Source: Thamnaconus septentrionalis | Taxonomy: Eukaryota; Chordata; Actinopteri; Tetraodontiformes; Monacanthidae | DNA length: 64,000 bases | Direction of reading: 5' to 3' | Assembly (NCBI GenBank): GCA_009823395.1 | Contig: CM020516.1 | Location: forward strand, 6,591,001-6,655,000 | Shown: positions 1 to 10,829 of the stretch, piece after piece | How the letters are laid out: every line of letters begins with the position of its first letter | Numbering within the stretch: the stretch's first letter is position 1 | The notes under the pieces: generated by a model | What the model was told of the DNA's origin: nothing | Database searches by the model: none | What the model saw: the letters and a program-made list of their open reading frames with translations, nothing else | Translations under genes and position numbers: made by a program

Positions 1-229
1 TGAAGGCAGAACTCCGGGAAGATTTGCGGCCTTACAGACTCAACTTCCTCCTGTCCCAAAAACACAGGAGTCGGCACGCCGGCCGATGCAAGATAACGTA
101 TGCGAAGACACGCAAACACACACACACGCACACACACACATGCACACACACGCACGCTTCCTAGGCCGTACGCGCCTGTGAACTGCACCCAGGCAGAGGT
201 TGCACAAGGGCAGTTCAAGGCGCACTGAG

Positions 230-645
230 CACCCTGGAGGAGGAGGAGAGGAGGAGGAAGCGAGAAGGAGAAGTAGGAGAAGGAGGAGAGGAGGAGGAAG
301 TGAGGAAGACAGGAGGAGGAGAGAAGGAGAAAAAATGAGGTAGGAGAAGAGGAGGAACAGATGGAGAAGGAGAGGAGGGAAAGGAGCGTGAGGAGGATGG
401 GAGGAAGAGAGGAGGACGGAGACGAGAGGAAGAGGAGAGGAGGAGGCAAAGAGGGAAAGGAGGAGGAGAGGTTGGAAAGGAAGAGGAGAGGAGGAGGAAG
501 AGAGGAAGTAGGAGAGGAGGAGGAAAGGAGGAGGAGAAGTAGGAGAGGAGCAGAGGAGAGGAGGAGAAAGAGGAGGCAGAGGAGGGGAAAAGTAGGAGGG
601 GGGCCTGGTGGAGGAGAAGAAAAAGTAGAGAGAAAGTGAAGAAAG
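230..645. repeat. Polypurine (GAGGAG/GGAGGAA)n tract
   Basis: About 400 bp, almost all purine on the plus strand, in imperfect GAGGA units. The reading frames through it are low-complexity (E/R/G or S/P/L) and not genes. Confidence 0.95.
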
Positions 646-719
646 ACGGGTGCAAACAAACAAAACAAACTTGCTAAAGCCCTCTGCTGGGCTGGGAGTG
701 GGAGTGCGTGCGTGCGGGC

Positions 720-903
720 GTGTGTGTGTGTGTGTGTGCGAGGCGATGTGAACAGAGTGGCGGGGATTAGGACGGATCCTGGCTGTCCGACTCACAGCTG
801 GCTGATGATCCAATCCTGGAGCCCAGCAGCAGCAGCACCAGCCGCCGTGGGAGCCCCGGGCCGCTGCGTGTGTGCGTGCACGCATCTGTGTGTGTTTGCG
901 CCT

Positions 904-943
<40 letters not shown>

Positions 944-1043
944 AGGCATGCGGGATCCGACTGATGTGTGTATCGCCCGCGCAGATTCGCGGGCAGCGCA
1001 GTTGTACAAACAGAACTAGTGTGTGTGTGTGTGTGTGTACGTG
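720..1043. repeat. (TG)n runs with intervening GC-rich sequence
   Basis: Three TG microsatellites (about 720-738, 906-941 and 1020-1038) separated by short unique sequence. No coding signal. Confidence 0.85.
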
Positions 1044-1373
1044 TTAATCAGAAGGAAGGAAGGCAGGGCTATCAGAAATCAAACAGAGGCTGTCTGTGCT
1101 TTATGCCCCCCCCGTTTGAAGGCGGGCTGTGATTATCGGGGGCCACGGGAGGGGGGGAGCGAGTCGTCGTCGCAAAGCGAGAATCAAAGCGCCGCCTCCC
1201 GGCCAGCGAGTCTCGACTCTCTCTGGCTCTCTTCAACTACGCAAACAGTCGGACGACGAGCGGGTCCACTCGCGGCTACAGAGGCCCACGGCCGCCTCTG
1301 AAGTGGAGGGAAAAATAATATAAAGACACCAGAGGTCAAACAGAGGCGGAACCAACTGCACGGGCCAGAAGGC

Positions 1374-2234
<861 letters not shown>

Positions 2235-2369
2235 GGGTTGACGAGGGGATGAAAACTGAGGGTTTTCGTTTGCTTTCCTTTGCAAACGGCGCCGGATGAA
2301 AGCGAGAGAAAGAAACTGATGAGCGAGTGGAAGGAAAAAAAAGGGGCCAAAATAAAGGAAAAATTAGAG

Positions 2370-3060
2370 CAGGTGTGGACAAACTACGGCCTGGGGGCCA
2401 TATGCGGCCCGTTCGGCTTTTTAATCCGGCCCGTCGAACTTGAAGAAATGATATTAATAGTTAGTCGGTAATAAAATAGCTGTATTTCATCCAATTTTTT
2501 TCAGTGTTTAAAGAGTCATTTCAATAAAGAGCTGAATACTGTGGGGCTTCAAAGACACAGTTTGTTAAAACTTTGCTGAGCTCAACTGATATATTTTTCT
2601 CTATGAGGTGGGTGAAGGGATACAAGATCCTCTCAGTTTTTTCCCTCAAGCCGTCAGACTGCTAAGAGACAGTGTCATGCAATAACTCTCTGCACTTTGT
2701 TTTATTATCCATCCATCCATCTATCTTCTATACCCGCTTCTTCCTGAGCTCAGGGTCACGGGGGTCTGCTGGAGCTTATCCCAGCTGTCTTAGGGCGAAG
2801 ACAGGGTGACACCCTGGACAAGTCGCCAGTTCATCACAGGGCTTTGTTTTATTATCTTTTTTTTTTTTTTATTGTTAATGTCTTGAGTGCTTTTTAAGGT
2901 CTCATTTATTTTAATCATGTATTTCCAATCATAGTTTTCTTTTATTATTGTACTGGATCTTCTTCCCATCTGCAACTGTTCTCATCAACAGTTCCTGAGT
3001 CCCCCGTCACAGTTTAGAAGCCACTGCGGCCCCACCAGTGGAAAGTTTGCCCACCCCCTG
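2370..3060. mobile_element. Non-autonomous hAT-like transposon with a nested SINE-like repeat
   Basis: The ends are inverted: CAGGTGTGGACAAAC at 2370 and the reverse complement of a CAGGGGGTGGGCAAAC-like end at 3060. The flanking 8-mers are aattagag and aattatag (7/8). The subterminal 'ggcccg' sequence is typical of hAT elements. There is no transposase frame. A SINE-like insert lies at 2708-2841. Confidence 0.75.
2708..2841. repeat. Teleost SINE/LINE-tail-like dispersed repeat, copy 1
   Basis: About 130 bp starting with a (CCAT)n stretch and containing ggtctgctggagcttatccc and a gacaagtcgccagttcatc end. Nearly the same sequence recurs at 57474-57601. Confidence 0.8.
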
Positions 3061-3790
3061 AATTATAGCGCCCCCCCCCCTCCCGACCCCACCGGGAAGG
3101 AGCAAGGCAGCGAGCGAATGGAAAGCCAGCGTGGTGTCAGAGAGGAGGGACGGCGTGGGAGTGGGCATCTGCAGCTTCAACCAGCCTCTCCTTTCCCCAC
3201 TTTGTCGCAGCCGACTGCAAGACGGAGCTCGGCGGCGGTAATTAAAAAAAACTCTGGAGTGGAATCACCTGCGCGGATCAGATAATGGCTTCATCTTGTG
3301 GGATTTCATGGAGAAAAAAAATTAATATGCGGCGCTTGTTCATCCTGATCGCGTCTCGGCGATTTGGGCATAAAAGGGGATTTTGCAGATCTGGCGTTTA
3401 AGCTTTGGATATTTCAAATGCGATAAATAAACATGTTGGGGGTTTATAGTAAATGCAAGGCAACTGTAAAAAACTATTCAAACTCATTAAACAGCTTTCT
3501 TTAAATTTGTGACTGTTCATTTTATTTAATTCTGCCGCCGTGAGAGTCGTTTGCTTGGAATTTTTTTTGGAAACGCATCCTTAAAAAAAGGAGAGAAAAA
3601 AAAGGAAAAGCGTCATTTTGTGCCTCTCACGCTCCACTGAGGAGAAAAAGAGACGTCCATTAAGTCCGAATCAGAAGTGGCTTTCACTGCTAATGACCAA
3701 AAATTGAATTTGAGGGGCTGCACGCTCGGCCAAGTCAACAGCTGTCAAACATCTAGTCTGCATCTGCGGACGGATGGAACGATAAACTCT
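3061..3790. other. Spacer or intron sequence without recognised features
   Basis: Single-copy sequence with moderate CpG and a GATA-type motif near 3280. It probably lies in a 3'-side intron of sdccag8, whose last exons are off-window. No exon was found. Confidence 0.3.
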
Positions 3791-4293
3791 GTCACGCACA
3801 GATACACACACACACACACACATGCGCACGCATGCACCGGGAGCAGTAAAACGGTAGCTGTAGCTCCTGCAGTCTGGGTCAAAGTCATTATATTGTTATA
3901 TTATGAGTGCAAATTGACCACCGTCAGTCGCAATTAGCCGAAACACACAAGGGGGCGCAATACGATTTGACGTGAGCCTTAAACACACCACAGCAGGTCA
4001 CGTCACGCAGCCGGTCTGTGAGTCAGTGGTGTTGGCCCCGACTGACCAGAGCCGACACACCTGAACTAAACACACATCAGGCCAAAGGGGGGCTGCGCAC
4101 GCACGCACACACACACACGCACAAATTAGACAAAAAACTTGCATCCCTCAGTCTGACTCCATCACCGCAGGGCAGCGCCGCCACATCTGTGCCCATCTCA
4201 GACACCTCTGCTGTGGGCAGCAGGGGTGAGAGAGAGCCCCGGGCAGCTGGCAGGGGCTGGCAGGAGCCCTGGCAGTGGCAGGTGTGGAAACGG

Positions 4294-4295
<2 letters not shown>

Positions 4296-4336
<41 letters not shown>
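4296..4336. repeat. (CAG)n trinucleotide repeat
   Basis: About 13 uninterrupted CAG units, followed by AAGCAG variants and a (GA)n run at 4371-4388. Not in a recognised exon. Confidence 0.9.
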
Positions 4337-4337
<1 letters not shown>

Positions 4338-4681
4338 GCAGCAAGCAGCAAGCAGCAAGCGGCGACGCGAGAGAGAGAGAGAGAGAGACGGAGGTCGTGA
4401 CGGAACCGAGGGACAAAAACTCATCCGAACAGACGATCGATGGGGAGGACGGCCGCCCAGATGAGTGACGTTATAACGGATCAAAAGAAAAAAAACATAA
4501 TGAAGAATAAAATCAGCTTCTGTGTTGTTGTTCTTTGATAAGAATGAAAGTGAATGAAAAAAGATGCAGACGTCGGCTGAAAGAGAGGTGAGCCGGAGGC
4601 CCTCGTGGTGAGATGGAGAGCAGCTCCTAGCAGGTGGCACCAAGGCCAGGCTGTCCACTGACCTCACCTTCCACTGTGACA

Positions 4682-4715
<34 letters not shown>

Positions 4716-4782
4716 CAGGAAGAGAAGAAAAGGCTGGGGCACAGTCTGCGGCTCTGCTGGAGCGGCAGCGGGGCCGAGCGCT

Positions 4783-4872
4783 GGCCCGCTGGCCCGGTGG
4801 CCCGCTGGCCCGCTGGCCCGGTGGCCCGGTGGCCCGGTGGCTGCTGCTGGTGCTGGTGCTGGTGCTGGTGCT
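4783..4872. repeat. 9-bp minisatellite GGCCCGSTG followed by (TGCTGG)n
   Basis: About seven to eight units of ggcccg(c/g)tg pass directly into four or five tgctgg units. The block lies between TG microsatellites in the intron downstream of sdccag8 exon 13. Confidence 0.85.
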
Positions 4873-4929
4873 TCATCTCATCATTATTATTCTATCTAAA
4901 TGTGTGCGTTTGTGTGTTGCATTGTGTTG

Positions 4930-5166
4930 TGGCATGCTTAACAGGATTAGCCGGTGACCTGGTGAGGTCCAGTTGGTACTGGGACCGCGGGCGCAGCGGC
5001 GCGCAAGAGCGTTTGTTTGTGTGTGAGTGTGTGTGTGCATGCGGCTTGTATAATAGGATTAGCCGTTACCTGGTGTGGTACAGTTGGTGTGCTGGTCTGA
5101 ACTGGACTGGGCCGAGCCGAGCTGGGCAGGAGCTGGACAGAGGGGAGCACTGTGTGCCCATATATG

Positions 5167-5200
<34 letters not shown>

Positions 5201-5260
5201 CGAGTGTGGTGGCATGTATAATAGGATTAGGTGCTACCTGGTGAGGTGCAGTTGGCGCTG
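4930..5260 (-). repeat. Three copies of the sdccag8 exon-13 donor cassette
   Basis: The exon end plus intron start (CTCACCAG|GT..CTAATCCTATTATACATGCC in sense) occurs at about 5221-5260 (the functional donor at 5237), 5053-5085 and 4941-4975. Each is followed in sense direction by TG/CA-rich sequence. Spacings are 168 and 112 bp. Confidence 0.8.
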
Positions 5261-8200
5261 GGCGTTTGCCAGCTGTTCTGCGAGGCTCAGGGCTTCGGCC
5301 TGCCATTGGCTCCCGTCCTTTTGGACCGCCTCCAGGCGCTGCCGACAGCCAACCAGCTCTGAGCTCAGCCTTTCCACTTCCTGTCCCGCAGAGATGGAAA
5401 GAGAGGGAAGGAAGGGGGGTTTGGGGGGACCAACTCAATGTTAAAGGGGAATTACAACCGCATTTTATTATAACAATGCTGTTTGATGTAGTCTGCATCC
5501 AAGAAATCCTGTTTTTTTATGTCATTTAAATTTTACGATGTAATGATGAACAGTGTTGGCGAGTAACCTATTACTAAGTAATCTGCTACTGTAATTAAAC
5601 TACTTTTTTTAGTAACTAAGTAGAAATGTAACAGGATTACTGTGGTAATTATATCAGAATTACTTTATCAAGTAACAATTCCATTACTTTTCTGAAATAT
5701 TTTGCAAGCTAAAAATTATTTCTTATTATCTTATTATGGTCTTGCATTGGATCGTCTTATTATCCACAAAACGTCTGAAATTTAGAAAAACAACCGAAAG
5801 CAACGATGTTGCAGACGGATGATGCAGCCGTGCAAGCGACGTCGTTGATATGCGACGACGCACCAAAAACAAGCACGGCGGCGGCAAAAGAAAATTAAAC
5901 AGTGATTGCGTTTGGAGCTGGAAATACAAACATCATTTTGAGTTCATCAAAGAATATTGTGGTTTGCTGTACACTATGTGCAGGAAACGCTCCCAACTGT
6001 TACTATTTAACTAAAGTAATTAGTTTTGATTACTTAAGAAGTAAAGTAGTTAAATAACTAATTAGATTACTTTTTAAAGAAGTAATCAGGAATCGGTAGT
6101 TGGATTACTCTTATGGAGTAATCCCAACAACAGTAATAATGAACATTATGTAAGGCAGGGGTCACCAACACCAGGCAGCACCCCAAGAGCTACGTGAGTC
6201 GCCCCCCGCAGGCCTGTTTGAAAAATAGCACAACCCGGTCAGCTGTGTCTAAATTTCAATTTTAACCAACCTTGTTGAGTCATTGTCGATAATTATTAAC
6301 TCATTAAGGTAATCAGTGTCTTCACATTGATCAGTATCATTAATAATCATAATAATAATAATAATACTGATATTTACCTAAAGGCAAACCAAGAAAATGT
6401 GTTATTTCAGGAGAGTGTCGCAAACCGGTTGCCCTTCATATGACTCAGGACCCATCAAGTGGCTCTCAGGTTCAAAACGGTTGGTGACCCCTGGCATAAA
6501 GGATTATTTTGTTTTCAGTGCAATACCACTTGCAACATTAGAAACTCCAGAAGCAGGCACTCTGGAACTCAGGTTGATCCTGGCTTCCGCCTACCTGTGC
6601 AGCCTTTTCAGTCTGCCTGCCCGTCTTGGTGCTGACGTCTCGGAGCTCCCGCTCCGCTTCGTCCTTCTTCAGCAGGGCCTGGCTGAGCTCGTAGCGCAGC
6701 TCCACACACACCTGGAGAAAGCCCAGGTTTGAATGACTCGCTCGCCCTTTATTTTTTCCTTCATCAGAATTCATATTTGTGGTTGGATGTAAAGTCGCTG
6801 TAAAGTCGCTGCTTTAACCCAAAGCCAGCGATTCATGGTATGAAAATAAAAAAGCAGTTTGTCTCCATGTCAAAAAAATATGACTTTGTAATATCATGTT
6901 GGTAAAAGATGAACTTAGAATCATTCTATTCAGGCAGCTCATTTATTTATTTATTTTACCATTGAGCTCTCTGACTTCAATCATTTATGGGCTGTGAAAA
7001 AATACTACAATAAGAAAGGTTTTGCTGCCATCCGCTGGCCTTTGGTAAGTATTGCATAGAGACTGGTCTGGGTATGTTACTGCTGCAGTAGATTTCAGTT
7101 ATCTGTGTGTATATTTCCTTCAGGACAAAATAATAAGACTTAAAAATACATTAATTTACACAGCACCTTTTAAAACAGCTTTCTAAGATAGTAAAAGTCA
7201 GCACACATGAGGCACTGTACCTTGGCGTGATCCTGTTCCTGATTGGTCAGTTTGTTGAGCGTGTCTCCCAGCTGTTTGGTCAGTGAGCCCTTGTCTCTGA
7301 GAAGTCGGTCCTGCTGCGCCTGTGACTCGGCCACTTGCTGGGAGAGGTGCGACACCTGACACACACAGACACACAATTTCAAAATAAAACCAGCGTGGTT
7401 GCACATGACTTGACTAAAGCAGAGGACGGCTTACAGTCCGCGCCAGCTCCTCCTTCTGTTTGTGGGCCTCAGACCGGCCTTCGCTCTCTGGCCTGAGCCA
7501 GTCTCTCCTTCAAGGTGTGCGCTTCCCGCTCCGCCTGCTGCCGGTGTCGCAGCAGCTCTCTTGACAGTTGCTCACACTGTGCCTCTGCCTGCATGCCGGA
7601 AAACCACAGCACAACAGCGGTTTGTCCCAGAAGTCCCAGAAAGCCGCAGCTGTGAACTTGTTGGTGAGTGTTTCTCTGACCCTGGCTTTGTGCAGATTGG
7701 CTTCCTCCGCCATCTCCACCACCTGCTTGACCTGCAGACAGGCTGACCACTCCTTCTCTTGCGCCTCCTGCTGACCGGCCCGGGCTGCACGCAGGGCCCC
7801 CACTAACTCGTCACGCTCCCTGTCAAAATCAAAGCATCCATCTGTCCATTTTCAATACACGCTTCTTCCTGAACTCCGGGGTTGTGGAAAATCAAAACAA
7901 TCCAACATTTTTTTCCTACTATAGAAATATTTTATTTCTAGATTTCTTTTTCATTATTTTTTTTTCTCTGCACTATATTGTTGCTGTAATTATGCAAATG
8001 AACCCAATGTGGGATTAATAAAGGCATACTAATTCTAATCCTAATCCACAAGCAACTTCTTTGATTTTTCTTTTTCATTGCTGGAGAAATACACAAATGA
8101 ACAAGATTGTGATGCTTCAACAGCTACGGCAGCTCAGGGTTGTGCGTCGCCTTACTTTGCCAGCCTCTCAACAGCCTTGGCATGCAGATTAGTGTGCGTC

Positions 8201-9417
8201 CTCTCCAAAACGGCCTCGTGCTGCGCGCACTTCAGACACAGTCCTTCCACACGCGGACCGCTGTCAGCCCTCAGCGCGTCTGCAACCTGCTTCTCCTTCT
8301 TCCTCAGACTCAACTTCAACTCCTCGCATTCCTTCTGGCTGATTGACAAGTCCCTCCTGGAGACAGGAGAAGGGATGAGACGTGAACAAAAAGAAATAGC
8401 AATCAATGGCCGGGGAGGTGACCGCAGTTTTGCTGCCACGCAAACCTGAGGGAGATGACCTGGCCGTCCAACATTTCAATTTGGGCCTGATGCATCGCTC
8501 TCAGGTGTTCCTGACAAGAGACAGACACACTATGTCAGTTCCTTTAGTGACCAGAGGGGGAGACCAAACACATTTGTGCAATGAAATAAGTGTTTTCAGT
8601 GAGTATTAATGTATGGAAGCGAATTGCTGCCACCCGAGAAAAAAAACATGACTCAGTATCATTTTAAAACGTGAAACTATCCGTGATAATTTTCACGTAA
8701 AAACGCGACACTATCACGTTATTCTGTGATCATTTTCTAGTAAAACTGTGAAACTTTCAAGAAATAACGTGAAAATGATCATGTAAAAACGTGATAGTTT
8801 CACGTTATAACATGATACTGTGCCCTCTAATAATAATGAATGAACATTAATCATTAATAATCACTCTTACCATTTCATTTTTCCACATGGAATGTTCTGA
8901 TCTGTGTTTGTTAATTGAGAATTTGAGACTGTCGGCAGCCCCATTGTCCTGAACCTGAGAACAGTGAGAGTGATGACAAGACAATTGCATTACAAACTGT
9001 CAATAAGCATCATGTAGGGAAGTCAAAGTAAAGGCTCTGTCCTATAAAGACACAAATAAACGTTACCGCGGTGCAGCGCTCAAGAGATTCTTCTGCCATT
9101 CTGGATTTGCGGAGCTCTGATTGCAACTTTTCATTTTCCACCACGACCACTCTGACGCGCTGCTTCAACACCTGCAGCTCCTCCTACAGTGGAGCACAAA
9201 GAGAGTGCGTGAATGAAAGTGAATAAAACTATCAATATAAGGTGCATGTTGGTTTGTCATATAATATATACCTTGCAGAACTTGACCTCGGCCTCCAGAG
9301 GTTGGACGGACTCGGACTGGTAATGATTGACAGCAGGCTTTTGGGGGTTGAAAGAAAAAGAAAAGGGAAAAATGAGGATAGATTTGTTATTTGTTGGTGT
9401 AATACAACAAAAGCCTG

Positions 9418-9490
<73 letters not shown>

Positions 9491-10669
9491 CCTTAGATGG
9501 TGACTGCTTCCTTGAAGGAGAGACAACTTGTGGAATTTCTTTGCACTGTTTCATCAGAAGACTTTTCAGCTGATTGACTGCGAGGGCAGAGTTGCAGCAC
9601 AGGTGAGCGACGCACAACCCAACAGAGAATTTCTATTTACAAGACATGAGCAGGGAAATCTCGGGGCTGCTGCGCTGCGCTGGGTCGCTGCTGCTCACCT
9701 GCTTCGCTCTGTGACTTTTGGTTCCATCCACCTCTGTCGTCTTGGCTCGCTGCAGCGAGACCGCCGGCGTCACCGCCGCCGCGAAGCTCCTCCCCCTCTC
9801 CTCCATCGTGACTGGGTTGCTTGATGGTCTTGTTGGCACGCTCTGAACACAACACACACGCAATCAGGAGAGGATTTTCATTGAAGGATATCATTATGAT
9901 TATTACTTAATTGGTTTATTGTTATTTTATTTTCAAATGTATCATTAGCCCATGGAAATTTAAATCAGAAGGCTGCAAATACAAAATGAGGCCAACAATT
10001 TTTATTGACATCTTATTTGTTTCAAAGAGATTTTTTCATTTAAAATTCAATTTTGCATGTGTACAATTTTAAGTTGTTTGTTGTATACTATACAACAACG
10101 GTAGGGACCCGTTTGGCCACCATACGACTCAGGACCCATGAAGTAGCTCTCAGGTTCAAAAATGTTGGTGACACCTGTTGTCTAGGTGCTCGTTCCATTT
10201 CTGTCACCATCCGGGACAGACAATAAAGTATTCTATTCTATTCAATTCTATTCTATTCTGATGTTGGTCTACATTTTAGCTCACTGTGCATTTGAGTTTG
10301 ACAGCCCCAATTTCACAGCTTCTACAATCTTACAGCATCGTGAAATAAAGAGGTTATAATCCACGTTTTCCTGATCGCGTGAGCCAGTGGGGCTGAAGCA
10401 ATGCAGAGGCGTAATACTACAATGTAGAAAACAATCCTTACCATTGTTTGTACATCATTATATCAAATAAGAAGAGGAAGACATCAGTAGTGGCCACTCA
10501 ATCTGAGCGAATCCTCGAGATTCTGTCTTTCCTGGGCTAAACTCGGCACAGAACACTCACGCCTCAGCTCCCTGTCGCAGGCAGCCAGCAGCTCCTCTTC
10601 CTCTTCTTCCTCCTCCATCTCCTCCTTCTCCTCCTCCTCCTCCCCCTCGTCCCAACTGGAAGGTTTCAT
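5238..10669 (-). CDS. sdccag8: sdccag8, centrosomal/ciliary coiled-coil protein (13 exons, 3' partial, one frameshift)
   Basis: Orthologue of SDCCAG8 (NPHP10/BBS16), a centrosome and centriolar-satellite coiled-coil protein needed for ciliogenesis. Exons on the minus strand, all with GT..AG borders and consistent phases: 10561-10669, 9699-9842, 9492-9577, 9272-9337, 9067-9183, 8871-8954, 8446-8510, 8156-8356, 7681-7819, 7435-7588, 7221-7355, 6595-6711, 5238-5380. Diagnostic matches to the vertebrate protein include VNQLKSLL, LEAEVKFCK, GLCLKCAQHEAVL, QVKQVVEMAEEAN, ELRYELSQ, KDEAERE and QLHLT. About 521 residues are covered, against roughly 713 in human. The C-terminal 190 or so residues were not found in 1-5237 and should lie off the left edge. 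The start at 10669 is preferred because the upstream in-frame ATG (10765) sits inside an NRF1-like motif. The exon at 7435-7588 changes frame (see its own entry). Identity is certain; the exact N-terminus is not. Confidence 0.93.
5551..6133. mobile_element. Non-autonomous DNA transposon in an sdccag8 intron
   Basis: Begins cagtgttggcgagtaac and ends ggagtaatcccaacaacag (inverted similarity), with an AT-rich, 'agtaac/attact'-rich body typical of a common vertebrate hAT-like MITE. It is flanked by a 10-bp direct repeat with one mismatch (taatgatgaa at 5541-5550, taataatgaa at 6134-6143). No coding capacity. Confidence 0.7.
6156..6495. mobile_element. hAT-like MITE with CAGGGGTCACCAAC ends
   Basis: A perfect 14-bp inverted terminal repeat (CAGGGGTCACCAAC at 6156; its reverse complement ending at 6495) encloses about 340 bp with no transposase. 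A related 3' end lies at 10116-10175. It sits in the intron between sdccag8 exons 12 and 13. Confidence 0.75.
7435..7588 (-). pseudogene. sdccag8: sdccag8 exon 10 carrying a frameshift
   Basis: The acceptor (catgcag) and donor (ACT|gtaagc) are intact. The first 35 or so codons read QCEQLSRELL...LKERLAQARE, matching the vertebrate protein. That frame then reaches TGA at about 7469, while the homologous continuation (EAHKQKEELART, followed in phase by the next exon) lies one frame over. The two frames meet around an AGAGAG run at 7484-7490. Loss of one AG unit would explain it, since two extra bases make the exon 156 bp (52 codons, phase 0-0). The break is either an assembly or sequencing slip in a dinucleotide run or a real truncating allele. 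The surrounding exons are all clean, so the gene as a whole does not look like a decayed pseudogene. Confidence 0.75.
7975..8045. repeat. LINE-type 3' tail fragment
   Basis: tgggattaataaag followed by an attctaatccta tail resembles the 3' ends of fish L2/CR1-type elements. Intronic in sdccag8. Confidence 0.4.
8654..8820. mobile_element. Palindromic MITE in an sdccag8 intron
   Basis: The first 28 bases (cagtatcattttaaaacgtg...) are the near-perfect inverse of the last 28, and inner segments (cgtgaaaatgatcat and cgtgataattttcacg) are also inverted. The 167-bp unit could fold into one long hairpin. It lies between exons 6 and 7. Confidence 0.7.
9420..9487. repeat. (CA)n microsatellite at an sdccag8 exon edge
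   Basis: About 34 CA units lie 4 bp past the donor of the exon at 9492-9577, so on the sense strand a TG run directly follows the splice site. Confidence 0.95.
9882..10177. mobile_element. Dispersed hAT-derived repeat, copy 1
   Basis: About 210 bp (ttcattgaaggatat... to gtatactatac) is clearly homologous to 35163-35385, and its end at 10116-10177 matches the 3' end of the MITE at 6156-6495. It lies in sdccag8 intron 1. A (TATTC)n tail of another small repeat follows at 10225-10258. Confidence 0.6.
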
Positions 10670-10759
10670 GAGTTCACACACACACACAACCGTTTGATTC
10701 ACGTCCAACTTATTCTTCTTAGCGGGCTGTGGACGACGCTCATTGACAACAATGGCATT

Positions 10760-10769
10760 GCGCATGCGC
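10760..10769. promoter_or_regulatory. NRF1-like palindrome at the sdccag8 promoter
   Basis: A perfect GCGCATGCGC palindrome, the NRF1 consensus, lies about 90 bp upstream of the preferred sdccag8 start in a CpG-rich stretch (about 10740-10830). NRF1 motifs are common in TATA-less housekeeping promoters. The first in-frame upstream ATG falls within it, which argues that this ATG is promoter or 5' UTR rather than the start codon. Confidence 0.55.
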
Positions 10770-10829
10770 CGCCGGATAACCGTCGACGCTTGTCTAGGAG
10801 TGTTTGTTGTCTAGTACCGGCGCGTCCCG

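Noticed and set aside
1..55. Minus-strand EEVESVRPQI after a 'gggacag' acceptor, resembling the C-terminus of SDCCAG8 (EEVDRLRTQL)
   Set aside because: The match is ten residues. None of the preceding 170 or so residues could be found between 60 and 5237, so it is more likely chance.
4077..4742. 221-codon minus-strand open frame
   Set aside because: Composed of repeat translations (poly-Leu from CAG, TH from CA) and unique parts with no match to the missing sdccag8 exons.
4686..5444. 252-codon plus-strand open frame rich in CV and RWP repeats
   Set aside because: It runs antisense through an sdccag8 exon and low-complexity repeats.
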